Shown here one piece after another: positions 56,401-63,444 of a stretch of 64,000 bases of DNA. The stretch spans positions 2,108,001-2,172,000 of the forward strand of contig NZ_QEES01000002.1 in the NCBI RefSeq assembly GCF_003115775.1. The letters run 5' to 3'. This DNA is from Cellulomonas sp. WB94 (lineage in GTDB: Bacteria; Actinomycetota; Actinomycetes; Actinomycetales; Cellulomonadaceae). Each line of letters opens with the position of its first letter. Position 1 is the stretch's first letter. Position numbers and translations under genes: made by a program. The notes under the pieces are model-generated. The model saw only the letters and a program-made list of their open reading frames with translations, made no database searches and had not been told where the DNA came from.

Positions 56401-58068
56401 CCGACCCCGCTCCCCGAGAACTCACCGCTCGTGCGGCTCGACGTCGTCGACGGCACCGGCATGCCCGACGCCACCAGCGGGACCGTCGAGGGTCCGCGCG
56501 CCGAGGTCGAGCACGTCGTCGAGCTCGTCCTGACGCACGCGCTGACCCGCCCGGACGAGTCGCTCGCTGTGCTCACGCCGTCGATCGTCCACGCCGACCT
56601 CCTGCGCGAGGCGGTGCTCGCCGAGGTGCGCGCCAACCCGAGCCTCGCCGTGTTCTTCGACTCGGGCCGCGTCGAACCCTTCGTCGTCGCCGACCTCACG
56701 GGGGTCGCCGGGCTCCGCCGCGACGCCGTCATCTTCACGCTCGGCTACGGACGCACTCCGCACGGTCGGGTGCTGCACCGCTTCGGCCCGATCGGCGATC
56801 CTGGCGGTGACGCCCGCCTGCTCGACGCGCTCGGCGCGACCCGGCACCGTCTCGACATGGTCGCGAGCTTCGCCGCGGCGGACCTCGACCCCGCCCGGCT
56901 GCGCGGTCCGGGCGCACGACTGCTCGCCGACCTGCTGGCCTTTGCCGAGCGTCGCGGGCAGGGTGCGACGACGGATGCGCTGACGAGGGTCGCCGTTCCC
57001 GAGCCGGCCGTCCCCGAGCCCCCGATGACCGACGACGCGGGCGACGAATCGACCGGCTCCGACCTGGCGGACGGCGCGTCCGGCTCCGACCTGGCGGACG
57101 GCGCGTCCGGTTCCGACGCAGTCGCCGACGCCGCACCTGTCGATGACGAGCCGATCGAGTCCGGCGCCGGTGAGCAGACGATCGCGACCGCGGACCACGC
57201 GGAGCCCGACCGTCTCGTCGTCGACCTGGCCGAGCGGCTGTGGCGCCACGGGCTCGTCGTCGAGATCGACCACGGACTGCCCGGCGGCACGCGCATCCCG
57301 CTCGCCGTGGGCCACCCGGACCTCCCGGGACGCCTCCTGGTCGCCGTCCTGACCGACGACGAGGCGTACGTCTCCGAGCCCAGCATCCGCGTCCGCGACC
57401 GCCAGGTCGCCGACCGTCTCGACCGTCTCGGCTGGAGCGTCGTGCGGGTGTGGTCTGCCGCCGCCTTCCTCGACCCCCAGGCCGAGGTCGACCGGATCCG
57501 GCGCGCCGTGCACGCCACCATGCTCGCGTCGCCGCGGGCGGTCGCCCCTCTGATGGTGACCCCGACGGTGAGCGACGACGACCTGCTGCCGGTCGCGACC
57601 GAGACGCCGATCGACGGGATCGGGGTGGTGGCGCCGGGCCTCACGGACCTCCCGGCCCGGCCGGTCGCCGCGGCGTTCATCCCGGCGCCCGCTGTGGCAC
57701 CCGCACCCGCACCCGCACCCGAGCAGCCGATCATCGACTCGGTCCCGCAGGCCGCTGCCGAGGTCGCCGGGCTGCACGTCGTCGCGGACGCCGTGCCGGC
57801 CGCCACGCCGGCCGCCCCGGTCCTGCACGTCGAGCAGCCGACCCTGGCCGTGCCGACCGGTCCCCGGCCCCACGTGCGATCCGGGCTGCCGGTCAGCGCC
57901 TACAGCGACGACGAGCTCGACGAGATCATCACGTGGATCACGTCTGACGGCTCGGAGCGCAACCGCGAGGAGCTCGCTGCCCGCGTACGCGAGGAGCTCG
58001 GGATGACGCGGCGCAGCTCGCGGGTGGACGCCGTCGTGGCCGCCGCTGTCCGTCGCGCGACCCGCTGA
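53467..58068 (+). CDS. Large UPF1/SF1 helicase-like protein with C-terminal nuclease-like domain, motifs degenerate
   Basis: The 1533 residues include a DUF4011-like N-terminus and a P-loop region near residues 355-375 that reads DAPTGSDVTG, lacking the Walker A Lys. A second motif region near 900-930 reads VVVIDAAAQLPVEVAVAVIARGRQVVVVGD, where DEASQ is expected. C-terminal helicase-type motifs are present (PSIVHADLLREAV, VAGLRRDAVIFTLGYGRTPHGRV). At about 1250-1345 is an MTES_1575-type restriction-endonuclease-like fold (VEIDHGLPGGTRIPLAVGHPDLPGRLLVAVLTDDEAYVSEPSIRVRDRQVADRLDRLGWSVVRVWS). Its catalytic acidic/E residues also look substituted. Start GTG 53467. Role unknown; possibly structural or regulatory. 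Confidence 0.8.
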   Translation: MTVPARTSGSGPGMAPESDATTSVDPTASSSAPVLVSSPSADELVAGAVATWRGALVEAAGGSTLSNVDLLGDAALDLSAAHPSGIAQLFAGRETRLSNLVREGGSLATAKRRARSVGSRAESYAQRYGIAPTYLAIGVATWTERTTPDVASDDVAALAAVTRAARVQRAASAYDVDADGGTHTPAEPRTVRAPVLLRPVSLRARGSGESDYELALEPSLEVNPILARALRSRGALLDPGAVARGAFTGTGFDPRPALDRLTSLGAAVLEDFELVERIVVGTFVHPGQVLVDDLDALSGTLDRHEVVAALAGVEEARAGLRRPVPAPVRGDRDPDLERGVGDLDAAQQHVLDVIATGEHLFVDAPTGSDVTGMLAAVVADAAASGRTVLYVPGHRRASSALKARLEQLGLDDLLLDVAPEAGWRTAVGRRLLGAMTLEVRPPEHTRIDGVRRDLVKRREQLRAYVAGLHAEREPWGVSAYDALQALARLTAARPAPRTTVRLGVDVARVLDAERRTALAADLARVCELGAFTLQPSDTPWFGADLLTDSAAHSALETLGRVLGYGLPRLTERVAEVSAATGLVPATTVAAWGEQLVMLGGIRGALDLFQPMIFERTAADLVAATGTKEWREQHDLPMGYWLRRRLRKQAKDMVRPGRPVADLHSALIEVQKQRQIWQAHCPAGGWPQLPEGLATIEDEFRDLSADLDELDAALTGTPGGAGLFEVPLPELTARLARLVTDRAALETLPARTALERSLTAAGLGDLLADLARRRVDAELVGAELELAWWSTVFEQILTADPALAGYDGATLGQLSAEYAAFDREHVASLSTPVRNAVVGHIGTALRMHRDQAEALFGELVEDRMTSVRETVARYPDVTRRLRPVLAASPMLVPQLLPASRTVDVVVIDAAAQLPVEVAVAVIARGRQVVVVGDARCASGTAVRDLADVLPVVALRADASRRDPYLTAFLAAHGYEGVLSPTPLPENSPLVRLDVVDGTGMPDATSGTVEGPRAEVEHVVELVLTHALTRPDESLAVLTPSIVHADLLREAVLAEVRANPSLAVFFDSGRVEPFVVADLTGVAGLRRDAVIFTLGYGRTPHGRVLHRFGPIGDPGGDARLLDALGATRHRLDMVASFAAADLDPARLRGPGARLLADLLAFAERRGQGATTDALTRVAVPEPAVPEPPMTDDAGDESTGSDLADGASGSDLADGASGSDAVADAAPVDDEPIESGAGEQTIATADHAEPDRLVVDLAERLWRHGLVVEIDHGLPGGTRIPLAVGHPDLPGRLLVAVLTDDEAYVSEPSIRVRDRQVADRLDRLGWSVVRVWSAAAFLDPQAEVDRIRRAVHATMLASPRAVAPLMVTPTVSDDDLLPVATETPIDGIGVVAPGLTDLPARPVAAAFIPAPAVAPAPAPAPEQPIIDSVPQAAAEVAGLHVVADAVPAATPAAPVLHVEQPTLAVPTGPRPHVRSGLPVSAYSDDELDEIITWITSDGSERNREELAARVREELGMTRRSSRVDAVVAAAVRRATR
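57061..57114 (+). repeat. 27-base tandem duplication inside the helicase-like gene
   Basis: Two 27-base units (57061-57087 and 57088-57114, one mismatch) encode DLADGASGS twice. They lie in an acidic, probably disordered linker before the nuclease-like domain. The frame is kept. Confidence 0.75.
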
Positions 58069-58129
58069 GCATCGGCGGGACGACCCGGGCGTTCCGGGCT
58101 ACCGGACGACGCGGTGGGATCATGGAGCC

Positions 58130-58348
58130 GTGACCGTTCCGACCGAGCCCACCACCCCGATCGCCTCGAACGAGCCGAGCCCGGCGAGCACGGCTGCGCC
58201 CGCGGCGACGGCACCCGTCGTGCCCCGCGTGATCGACGACACTCCGCTCATCCCCGACCGCAGCGCCGACGACTCCGACACGGGCTGGCACGAGGGTGCG
58301 GACTCGAACGACGAGCGACTGCTGCGGGACGTCCCCCCGCACTGGTGA
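58130..58348 (+). CDS. Small hypothetical protein
   Basis: The 72 residues start at GTG 58130. The N-terminal 30 residues are Pro/Thr/Ala-rich. The C-terminal half (PLIPDRSADDSDTGWHEGADSNDERLLRDVPPHW) is charged and looks conserved, as in short actinobacterial proteins ending RLLRxxPPHW. It lies 61 bases after the helicase-like gene and before a bidirectional terminator. Function unknown. Confidence 0.6.
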   Translation: MTVPTEPTTPIASNEPSPASTAAPAATAPVVPRVIDDTPLIPDRSADDSDTGWHEGADSNDERLLRDVPPHW

Positions 58349-58354
58349 GGACAA

Positions 58355-58398
58355 GACAGCGACGCCCACGGCCCCGAACGGACGTGGGCGTCGCTGTC
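58355..58398. terminator. Bidirectional terminator hairpin
   Basis: GACAGCGACGCCCACG (58355-58370) and CGTGGGCGTCGCTGTC (58383-58398) form a perfect 16-bp stem with a 12-base loop between convergent genes (stops at 58348 and 58418). Confidence 0.75.
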
Positions 58399-58417
58399 GA
58401 GTGTCTGACCGAGGGTC

Positions 58418-58873
58418 TCAGACCACCGGGGGCGTCCCCGGACCGGTGCCGGGGGTGGCGTCGTTGCGAATCGCGGGGCTGGACTGCCCGGCGAGCAGAT
58501 CGCGGATCTCCTGCAGCAGGAGGATGTCCTCGGACGGTGCGGACGGCTCCTCGACGAGGCCCTTCTTGCGGCGCTCGGCGAGGGAGTTGATCGGGAGAAC
58601 GATGAGGAAGTAGACGGCCGCCGCAATGAGCAGGAACTTCAGAAGACCGTCCAGGACAAGGCCGATCGAGAAGTCCGCGTGGTTGAGCGTGAAGTTCCCG
58701 ACGGCCGTGAGGTCCGGCTGGCCGAAGATCGCGGCGATCAGCGGAGTGACGATGCCGGTGACGATGGCTGTGACGACGGCTCCGAACGCGGCACCGAGAA
58801 CGACGGCGACGGCGAGGTCGATCGCGTTGCCGCGAGAGATGAAGTCCTTGAATCCATTGAGAATGTTCTTCAT
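58418..58873 (-). CDS. mscL: Large-conductance mechanosensitive channel
   Basis: The 151 residues match MscL: the N-terminal amphipathic helix and pore helix (GFKDFISRGNAIDLAVAVVLGAAFGAVVTAIVTGIVTPLIAAIFG), the periplasmic loop, the second membrane helix (GLVLDGLLKFLLIAAAVYFLIVLPINSL), and a long charged cytoplasmic bundle (EDILLLQEIRDLLAGQ). It releases solutes under hypo-osmotic shock. Single gene, well-formed start at ATG 58873. Confidence 0.95.
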   Translation of the reverse strand: MKNILNGFKDFISRGNAIDLAVAVVLGAAFGAVVTAIVTGIVTPLIAAIFGQPDLTAVGNFTLNHADFSIGLVLDGLLKFLLIAAAVYFLIVLPINSLAERRKKGLVEEPSAPSEDILLLQEIRDLLAGQSSPAIRNDATPGTGPGTPPVV

Positions 58874-58907
58874 GGCACTCCCTCAAGTGACGGTGATGAC
58901 GCCCGAA

Positions 58908-59573
58908 TCATTCCACAATGACCGCACTCAGCAGGGCCGACGGGCCAGCCCCTGCGAGTGCCGCTGCTTCAGCGGGTGCGACGGCGAGCAGCAGCGGGGG
59001 CGCGCTGTCATCGGCATTGCGACCCGCGCGATCGCCTGAGGCGACGACGAGCGCCCCGCGAGCGAGCGGTCGGCCCGTCGTGCCGTCGTCGGTCGCCGCG
59101 AGGACGTCGACGCGCGTCCCCGTCGCGAGGAGGGCAGCGACGGCCGGGTCGGCGAGCCGCACCGCGGCCACGACGGTGCCGGGAGGCGCCGTGACCAGGT
59201 CGTGCACGAGAAGTCCGTCGACCATCGGGAGGCCGGCGGGCACCTCGACCGCGAGCGAGGCCCCGACGAGCGGCTCGGCCGAGGTCGGCGCCCCGGACGG
59301 TACGAGACCGCTCGGCATCTCGGCGAGGTCGAGGTCGGACGCGACGAGGACGTGCCCGGCGGACAGCGGGTGTGACGCGACAGGCACAGAGGACGTCTGA
59401 GCAGGTGGGGGACGCAGCTCACCGACGACGACGGCGCACGCGATCCCGAGCAGCAGGGCCGTCACCGGCAGGCGAGCGCGCCACAGCAACACACGCAGGG
59501 GAGGCAGACGCCGACGACCGGCGCTGCGGTCGAGGGGCGCGCGGCGAAGGTCGAGGTCGTCGGGGGAGTGCAC
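58908..59573 (-). CDS. SAF-domain protein (CpaB/RcpC-like)
   Basis: The 221 residues have an N-terminal basic region and a single membrane segment (RLPVTALLLGIACAVVVGELR). An SAF domain follows (VASHPLSAGHVLVASDLDLAEMPSGLVPSGAPTSAEPLVGASLAVEVPAGLPMVDGLLV), then Ala/Val-rich beta strands. This is the layout of Flp-pilus assembly protein CpaB/RcpC, but no pilus genes are seen, so it may be an orphan surface protein. In many actinobacteria it lies next to the fmdB-like gene, as here. Confidence 0.75.
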   Translation of the reverse strand: MHSPDDLDLRRAPLDRSAGRRRLPPLRVLLWRARLPVTALLLGIACAVVVGELRPPPAQTSSVPVASHPLSAGHVLVASDLDLAEMPSGLVPSGAPTSAEPLVGASLAVEVPAGLPMVDGLLVHDLVTAPPGTVVAAVRLADPAVAALLATGTRVDVLAATDDGTTGRPLARGALVVASGDRAGRNADDSAPPLLLAVAPAEAAALAGAGPSALLSAVIVE

Positions 59574-59662
59574 GCCGCGACGTTAGGAGCGACCGGCCTC
59601 GGTGCGGCGCGACCGGAGCACGTGCGGTTGCTGCAGCAGCGCGGGGCTGAGCTGGGGGTGGG

Positions 59663-60019
59663 TCAGCTCGTCGCGGCGGAGGCGGAGCTCGAGGAGCTGG
59701 ACGAGGTGTTGGACGTCGCGCCGGCGGCAGCCTTCGCCGGGGCGGTCGTCGTCGGGGAGGACGAGGAGTCGCTCGACGACGCGGCCGGGGTCGACGTCGA
59801 GGCCGAGGACGACGTCCCCGCCGACACCGTCGACTTCGACTTCGAGCGCGAGTCGTTGCGGTAGAAGCCCGACCCCTTGAACACGACGCCGACGGGCGAG
59901 AACACCTTGCGCAGCAGACCGTCGCACACCGGACACACCGTCAGCGAGGAGTCGGTGAACGACTGCTGGATGTCGAAGCTGTGGCCGCAGACTGTGCAGG
60001 TATAGGCGTAGATGGGCAC
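59663..60019 (-). CDS. FmdB-type zinc ribbon protein
   Basis: GTG 60019 follows GGGAGA and gives 118 residues. The N-terminal CxxC...CxxC ribbon is VPIYAYTCTVCGHSFDIQQSFTDSSLTVCPVCDGLLRKVFSPVGVVFKGSGFYRNDSR. The rest is a low-complexity Ser/Thr/Ala tail (SSSASTSTPAASSSDSSSS). FmdB-like proteins are thought to be small regulatory zinc proteins. A CIRCE-like operator lies 62 bases upstream (60081-60107). Confidence 0.85.
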   Translation of the reverse strand: MPIYAYTCTVCGHSFDIQQSFTDSSLTVCPVCDGLLRKVFSPVGVVFKGSGFYRNDSRSKSKSTVSAGTSSSASTSTPAASSSDSSSSPTTTAPAKAAAGATSNTSSSSSSSASAATS

Positions 60020-60080
60020 TGAGGTCTCCCGTGACGTCGAGCGGAGCGGCACTGCCGGGTCCCCGTCGCAAGGGGCCGTG

Positions 60081-60107
60081 CTAGCACTCTCCAGGTCCGA
60101 GTGCCAA
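60081..60107. promoter_or_regulatory. CIRCE-like (HrcA) operator
   Basis: CTAGCACTC-N9-GAGTGCCAA matches the HrcA CIRCE element (TTAGCACTC-N9-GAGTGCTAA) at 16 of 18 arm positions, with exact 9-base spacing. It sits between the divergent FmdB gene (62 bases before its GTG) and the acylase gene (57 bases before its GTG). Confidence 0.7.
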
Positions 60108-60163
60108 TGTTACTCGCGTGCGCAAGCCGGGTGGGCTGCGCCCGTTCGGGCTACCCTCCCAAC

Positions 60164-62737
60164 GTGCCTCGTCGTCGTGCTGTCCGTCTGTCGCTCGTGG
60201 TCGTCGCCGCGCTGCTCGTGGTCGTCCTGGTGGCCGCCACGGTCCTGACCTTCGCCGTGATCCGGCGACCGCTGCCGCAGGTCACGGGATCGGTCCAGCT
60301 GCCGGGCCTCGCCGCCGAGGTCGCCGTCACGCGCGACGCCCAGGGCGTGGCGCACATCACGGCCGACAGCTCCGCGGACCTGTTCCGGGCCCAGGGCTAC
60401 GTGCACGCGCAGGACCGGTTCTTCGAGATGGACTACCGCCGCCACGTCACCGCGGGCCGGCTGTCCGAGCTCGTCGGTGAGAACGCGGACGCGCTCGAGG
60501 CCGACAAGGTCATCCGCACACTCGGGTGGCGCCGGGTGGCCGAGCAGGAGCTGCCGCTGCTGGCTCCCGCCACGCGCGACGCCCTGCAGGCCTACGCGGA
60601 CGGCGTGAACGCCTACCTCGCTCAGCGGGACCCGTCGTCGCTCGCCGTCGAGTACACGATCCTCGGCCTGCAGGTCGACGTCGCGCAGCCCGAGCCGTGG
60701 AGCCCGGTCGACTCGCTCGCGTGGCTCAAGGCGATGGCCTGGGACCTGCGCGGCAACTACGACGAGGAGCTCGCCCGCGGGCTGACCTACTCCGCGGTCC
60801 GCGACGTCCAACGGGTCGACGAGCTCTTCCCGCCCTACCCGCAGGACCTGCACAGCCCCATCCTCGACGCCGCGAGCGTGCAGACCCCCGTCGCGACCAC
60901 CACGTCGTCCGTCCTCGACCTGGCCGACTCGGGCGTGCAGCAGGCGCTGACCGCGGTCGACGCGGCCCTCGCGGCCGTCCCGCACCTGCTCGGCTCGGGG
61001 GAGGGCATCGGCTCGAACTCGTGGGTCGTCAGCGGCGCGCACACGGCGTCCGGCAAGCCGCTGCTCGCCAACGACCCGCACCTGTCGATCTCGGCTCCGG
61101 GCATCTGGTCGCAGGTCGCTCTGACCTGCCGCGAGGTCACCGCCGCGTGCCCCTACGACGTCGCGGGCTTCTCGTTCGCCGGACTTCCCGGCGTGATCAT
61201 CGGGCACAACGCCCAGCTCGCGTGGGGCCTGACCAACCTCGGCGCGGACGTGACCGACTTCGTGCTCGAGAAGGTCATCGACGGGTGGTCGCTGCGCGAC
61301 GGCGAGCGGGTGCCGCTGACGACGCGGACCGAGACGATCAAGGTCAACGGCGGTGCCGACGTCGAGCTGATCGTGCGTTCGACGAGCCACGGCCCGCTGG
61401 TGTCCGAGGTCCTCGGGGTCGGGGACGCGGGAACGGTCCCCATGCCCGACGGGTCGCCGGCCGGGCGTTACGAGGTCGCGCTCGAGTGGACCGCGCTGAG
61501 CCCGGGGCGTACCGCCGACGCGATCCTCGGCCTCGACGTCGCCGCGACCCCCGCCGACGTCGCGCGGAGCGCCGCCCTCTTCGACGTGCCGTCCCAGAAC
61601 ATCGTGTACGCCACGACCGACGGTCACATCGGCTACCAGGCGCCGGGGCGGATCCCGGTGCGGGCGGACGTCGCGGGCGCACCGCTCCCGTCGGACGGCT
61701 CCTGGCCGCGGCCGGGCTGGGACAGCGCCTACGACTGGACGGGCTACGTCGATGCGGCGCAGATGCCCGCGGTCGAGGACCCTGCGGCGGGTTTCATCGT
61801 CGCGGCGAACCAGGCGGTGACCCCCGCCGGCGTCGGTCCGTACCTGACCTCGGACTGGGACTACGGCTACCGGTCGCAGCGCATCCGCGACATCCTCACC
61901 CGCGACATCGAGGCCGGCACCCCCCTCGACGTGGCGAGTGCGGGCAGTCTCCAGCTGGACGACCACAACCCGTTCGCCGATGTGCTGGTGCCCGCGCTGC
62001 TCAGCGTCCACATCGCCGACTCGTTCGACGACGACGGCCAGCAGCTCCTGCGCACCTGGGACCGCCGCTCAGGGACGGACTCGGCCGCGGCCGCCTACTT
62101 CGCCGCGGTCTGGAAGACGCTCCTGCGGCTGACGTTCTGGGACGAGATGCCCGACGGCTACGAGCCCGACGGTGGCGACCGGTGGCTCGAGGTCGTCCGC
62201 ACCCTGCTCGACCAGCCCGACTCGCCGTGGTGGGACGGCCACTCCACCGTGGGCGTGGTCGAGGGACGCGACGAGATCCTCACGCGCGCGCTGGTGTCGG
62301 CGCGAAGCGAGCTCACCGCGTCGCTCGGCAAGAATGCGAACGAGTGGCGATGGGGCGCGCTGCACACCGCTGCGCCGCAGCACCCGGTCCTCGGAGGTCC
62401 GTCGCTCCCGGCCCTCGTCCGGCGCCTCGTGAACCCGAGCCCGCTCGGGGTCGCGGGCGGATCCGCTCTCGTCGACGCGACGAGCTGGGACGCGTCAGCG
62501 GACTCCTTCACGGTCACGAGCGCGCCGTCGATGCGCATGGTCGTCGACCTCGGCAACCTCGACGGCTCGACCTGGGTCAGTTTCACCGGGACGTCGGGAC
62601 ACCCGGCGAGCGTCCACTACACCGACCAGTTCGACGCCTGGGCGACCGGGCGCACCTTCTCCTGGCCGTTCACGCCGACCGCGGTCGAGACCGGCGTCCG
62701 CGACAGGCTGACGCTCAGGCCGTCGTCGGGCGGCTGA
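60164..62737 (+). CDS. Penicillin acylase family N-terminal-nucleophile hydrolase
   Basis: The GTG start at 60164 (VPRRRAVRLSLVVVAALLVVVLVAATVLTFAVI) places a membrane anchor directly at the N-terminus, giving 857 residues. The alpha-chain motif YVHAQDRFFEMDYRRHVTAGRLSELVG is followed by the nucleophile Ser284 in GIGSNSWVVSG, where the precursor self-cleaves. The beta-chain segments LLANDPHLSISAPGIWSQV, GLPGVIIGHNAQLAWGLTN and FIVAANQAV are clear. It hydrolyses amides, such as N-acyl homoserine lactones or penicillins; the natural substrate is unknown. The 3' end overlaps the convergent folate gene by 23 bases. Confidence 0.9.
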   Translation: MPRRRAVRLSLVVVAALLVVVLVAATVLTFAVIRRPLPQVTGSVQLPGLAAEVAVTRDAQGVAHITADSSADLFRAQGYVHAQDRFFEMDYRRHVTAGRLSELVGENADALEADKVIRTLGWRRVAEQELPLLAPATRDALQAYADGVNAYLAQRDPSSLAVEYTILGLQVDVAQPEPWSPVDSLAWLKAMAWDLRGNYDEELARGLTYSAVRDVQRVDELFPPYPQDLHSPILDAASVQTPVATTTSSVLDLADSGVQQALTAVDAALAAVPHLLGSGEGIGSNSWVVSGAHTASGKPLLANDPHLSISAPGIWSQVALTCREVTAACPYDVAGFSFAGLPGVIIGHNAQLAWGLTNLGADVTDFVLEKVIDGWSLRDGERVPLTTRTETIKVNGGADVELIVRSTSHGPLVSEVLGVGDAGTVPMPDGSPAGRYEVALEWTALSPGRTADAILGLDVAATPADVARSAALFDVPSQNIVYATTDGHIGYQAPGRIPVRADVAGAPLPSDGSWPRPGWDSAYDWTGYVDAAQMPAVEDPAAGFIVAANQAVTPAGVGPYLTSDWDYGYRSQRIRDILTRDIEAGTPLDVASAGSLQLDDHNPFADVLVPALLSVHIADSFDDDGQQLLRTWDRRSGTDSAAAAYFAAVWKTLLRLTFWDEMPDGYEPDGGDRWLEVVRTLLDQPDSPWWDGHSTVGVVEGRDEILTRALVSARSELTASLGKNANEWRWGALHTAAPQHPVLGGPSLPALVRRLVNPSPLGVAGGSALVDATSWDASADSFTVTSAPSMRMVVDLGNLDGSTWVSFTGTSGHPASVHYTDQFDAWATGRTFSWPFTPTAVETGVRDRLTLRPSSGG

Positions 62738-63368
62738 GCAGCTCGTGCCACTCCTGCGGCGTCGCGACGGCGTCGACGGGGCGGTCGTGCGACTGGCGGG
62801 GCAGCGGGCGGACCTCGGCGTCGTACAGCTCCACGGGGAACACGACCCCGATGACGCGCACGCCGGGTCGTAGGTTCTCGAGCGCGCGGTCGTACCAGCC
62901 GCCGCCCTGCCCGAGCCGGGTCCCATGCGTGTCGATCGCAAGCGCAGGTGCGATCACGACGTCCGCCTCCGCGAGGGCCTCGGCGCCGAGCGTCGGCGTG
63001 CCCGGCTCGGGCGGGCGACCGGGTGCGCGCTGCCGCAGGTCGCCGGCGCCCGCGTACTCGGCCCAGTCGCGCTGGAGGCCGGCGCCGAGGATCGGCATCA
63101 GGACGCGCACGCCGCGTGCCGCGAGCCGGTCGAGCAGCCAGCTCGTGTCCGGCTCGCCCGGGCGCGACGCGTACAGCGACACGCAGCGCGCGCTCGCCAC
63201 GTCCGGGATCGTCTCGATGACATGGGCGAGGCCCTGGCCGGCCTCGGCCCGTCGACGCGGTGAGCGCAGCTGGCGAGCCTCGCGGATCGCGCTGCGCAGC
63301 GACTCCTTGAAGTCCTCGATGTCCGAATCGTCGCTGACGTGCGGGTACGGCTGGGCATCGATGCGCAT
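62715..63368 (-). CDS. 5-formyltetrahydrofolate cyclo-ligase
   Basis: Start ATG 63368 gives 217 residues. Landmarks are the helix KESLRSAIREARQLRSPRRRAEAGQGLAHVI, strands CVSLYASRPGEPDTSWLLDRLAARGVRVLMPI, and the ATP/substrate-binding signature DVVIAPALAIDTHGTRLGQGGGWYDRAL. It converts 5-formyl-THF to 5,10-methenyl-THF using ATP. It diverges from moeA with 76 bases between starts. Confidence 0.9.
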   Translation of the reverse strand: MRIDAQPYPHVSDDSDIEDFKESLRSAIREARQLRSPRRRAEAGQGLAHVIETIPDVASARCVSLYASRPGEPDTSWLLDRLAARGVRVLMPILGAGLQRDWAEYAGAGDLRQRAPGRPPEPGTPTLGAEALAEADVVIAPALAIDTHGTRLGQGGGWYDRALENLRPGVRVIGVVFPVELYDAEVRPLPRQSHDRPVDAVATPQEWHELLSRPTTA

Positions 63369-63444
63369 GGGTACCAGTCTCTCAAACGCCGGACCCGCCC
63401 CGCACCAGCACCGTCCGTGACCCGACCCGGGGCACAATGCGGGC

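Noticed and set aside
57690-57730. Short repeats resembling a CRISPR array
   Set aside because: It is an in-frame Ala-Pro repeat of a coding linker, with no spacers.
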